Assembly (NCBI GenBank): GCA_937925095.1
Contig: CALEXX010000002.1
Location: forward strand, 1 to 32,288
Source: an uncultured Leptotrichia sp.
Lineage (GTDB): Bacteria > Fusobacteriota > Fusobacteriia > Fusobacteriales > Leptotrichiaceae
DNA: 32,288 nucleotides
Reading direction: 5' to 3'
A model generated the notes under the pieces. It searched no databases. It was not told the DNA's origin and saw only the letters and a list, made by a program, of their open reading frames with translations. Of this stretch, positions 31,557-32,288 are shown in pieces. Both the position numbers and the translations under genes were made by a program. The first letter of the stretch is position 1. Each line of letters opens with the position of its first letter.

Positions 31557-32045
31557 TTAAATATAGCAATATTCATAATAAGCACATTTTTTACATTGCC
31601 TATCATTTATAACTTCAGGAGAATTTTCATTTTTACATATTTCTTCTATTTCCTTTAAAATTTTTTCTAAATAAACTTCATCTTCTTCAGATAAAATAAC
31701 CTCTTTTCTTTCTCTTACTTCAGGATAATCAATTATTCCCTTCTCTATTTCTATTCCCCTCTTCTTTAGAAAATAAATATAGTATTTTACCTGCCATATT
31801 GCAGCTTCTTCTATCGCTTTACTTTTTTTTATTTCGTGGACAACTTTCCAATTCCTTATAAAATCAATATTTACAGTTTCTTCTATGGCTATTTGCTTTG
31901 TTTCAAAAGAATACCTGCTTTCGTCAATCAATTTTCCCATTTTTACATTTTCATTAGTTTCTTCAAAATTTAAATTCCTTGAGAAACACCATAATTTCCT
32001 TTTGCATACAAAATAATAGTTCATCATTAAGCCACTTATTCTCAT
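31557..32045 (-). CDS. cas4: CRISPR-associated exonuclease Cas4
   Basis: A 162-residue RecB-type nuclease with a 4Fe-4S cluster; it trims prespacers and helps select the PAM. The four cluster cysteines are Cys14 (YYFVCKRKLW) and Cys151, Cys154 and Cys160 (QCKKCAYYEYCYI). Nuclease motifs are Asp61, the ExK pair Glu71/Lys73 (HEIKKSKA) and a QxxxY motif (Gln85, Tyr89). Length is typical of the short Cas4 of subtype I-B. ATG 32045 follows GGGAG. It starts 29 bp after the cas3 stop. Confidence 0.94.
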   Translation of the reverse strand: MRISGLMMNYYFVCKRKLWCFSRNLNFEETNENVKMGKLIDESRYSFETKQIAIEETVNIDFIRNWKVVHEIKKSKAIEEAAIWQVKYYIYFLKKRGIEIEKGIIDYPEVRERKEVILSEEDEVYLEKILKEIEEICKNENSPEVINDRQCKKCAYYEYCYI

Positions 32046-32074
32046 AACAAACTCCCTATCTGAGTATTATCAGA

Positions 32075-32288
32075 TTAAAAAAATGAATCTTCAAAATCTT
32101 TATTTCTTTCTTCCTTTAATACTTCCACACCTTTGTCATATGAATAATCACAATCTAAAATAATTAATGTTTCATAATCATTTATTTCTATTTTTTTTAC
32201 TTTTTCAAGAGAAATATTATCAAATTCATATTTAGGAATTGCTACTTTAAATTGATTTATTTCTCGTCTTGCTTCTATTTTTTCACTT
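32075..32288 (-). CDS. cas3: CRISPR helicase/nuclease Cas3, C-terminal end (partial)
   Basis: The minus-strand frame is open from the right edge to a TAA at 32075, giving the last 70 residues of a protein: FKVAIPKYEFDNISLEKVKK, a LIILDCDYSYDKGVEVL strand, and a final acidic tail ending FEDSFF. This pattern and its place directly before cas4-cas1-cas2 fit the C-terminal domain of subtype I-B Cas3. The rest of the protein and the Cascade genes (cas6, cas8, cas7, cas5) would lie beyond the window. No helicase motif is visible in the part seen, so the identification rests on context and C-terminal style. Confidence 0.75.
   Translation of the reverse strand, partial: SEKIEARREINQFKVAIPKYEFDNISLEKVKKIEINDYETLIILDCDYSYDKGVEVLKEERNKDFEDSFF

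Overview
The window is AT-rich chromosomal DNA with AGGAGG-type ribosome binding sites and consensus sigma-70 promoters. The gene content (Hcp, PepT, PepF, ROK glucokinase, DUF4153, TusA, subtype I-B CRISPR-Cas) suggests an anaerobic, host-associated fermenter, most likely Fusobacteriota of the Leptotrichia type. The genus is an inference from protein style and codon use. Most genes lie on the minus strand.

Layout. 1-1.3 kb: a truncated ABC ATPase, then a yitT-like gene with its own promoter and terminator. 1.4-17.9 kb: minus-strand housekeeping genes (pepT, DUF4153 membrane protein, pepF with a tiny membrane protein, an S4/YlmH protein, a CDF metal exporter, hcp, a GNAT acetyltransferase, an NCS2 purine permease, two paralogous membrane-anchored TPR proteins, a CorC-type protein, ROK glucokinase), with one plus-strand DUF554 gene. 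17.9-18.5 kb: an intergenic region holding a compact plus-strand two-RNA locus that encodes a 19-residue hydrophobic peptide. Its perfect Shine-Dalgarno abuts a 14-nt complement of a short upstream terminated RNA, so it looks like an unannotated type I toxin-antitoxin module. 18.5-24.4 kb: one operon of solute-binding lipoprotein, ATPase, fused permease, glycerophosphodiesterase-like enzyme and LacI regulator, headed by a consensus promoter and a palindromic operator. 24.6-27.0 kb: tusA, a convergent LysR gene and trpS. 27.0-28.1 kb: several very small genes, including a VbhA-like antitoxin without a Fic partner. 28.2-32.3 kb: a CRISPR array and the 3' half of a subtype I-B cas operon (cas3 end, cas4, cas1, cas2), all read on the minus strand with the leader at about 30.0 kb.

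The most striking observation is at the leader-distal end of the array. Twenty-six identical 30-nt I-B repeats with 35-36-nt spacers pass, inside one repeat, into units with a different 36-nt repeat (GTTTGA...TCAAAC ends, typical of Cas9-associated type II arrays) and 30-nt spacers. The two repeats share an 11-nt core and both architectures have a 66-nt period, so the junction is seamless. This looks like a natural fusion of a type I-B array with the tail of a type II array. No cas9 or tracrRNA was found in the window.
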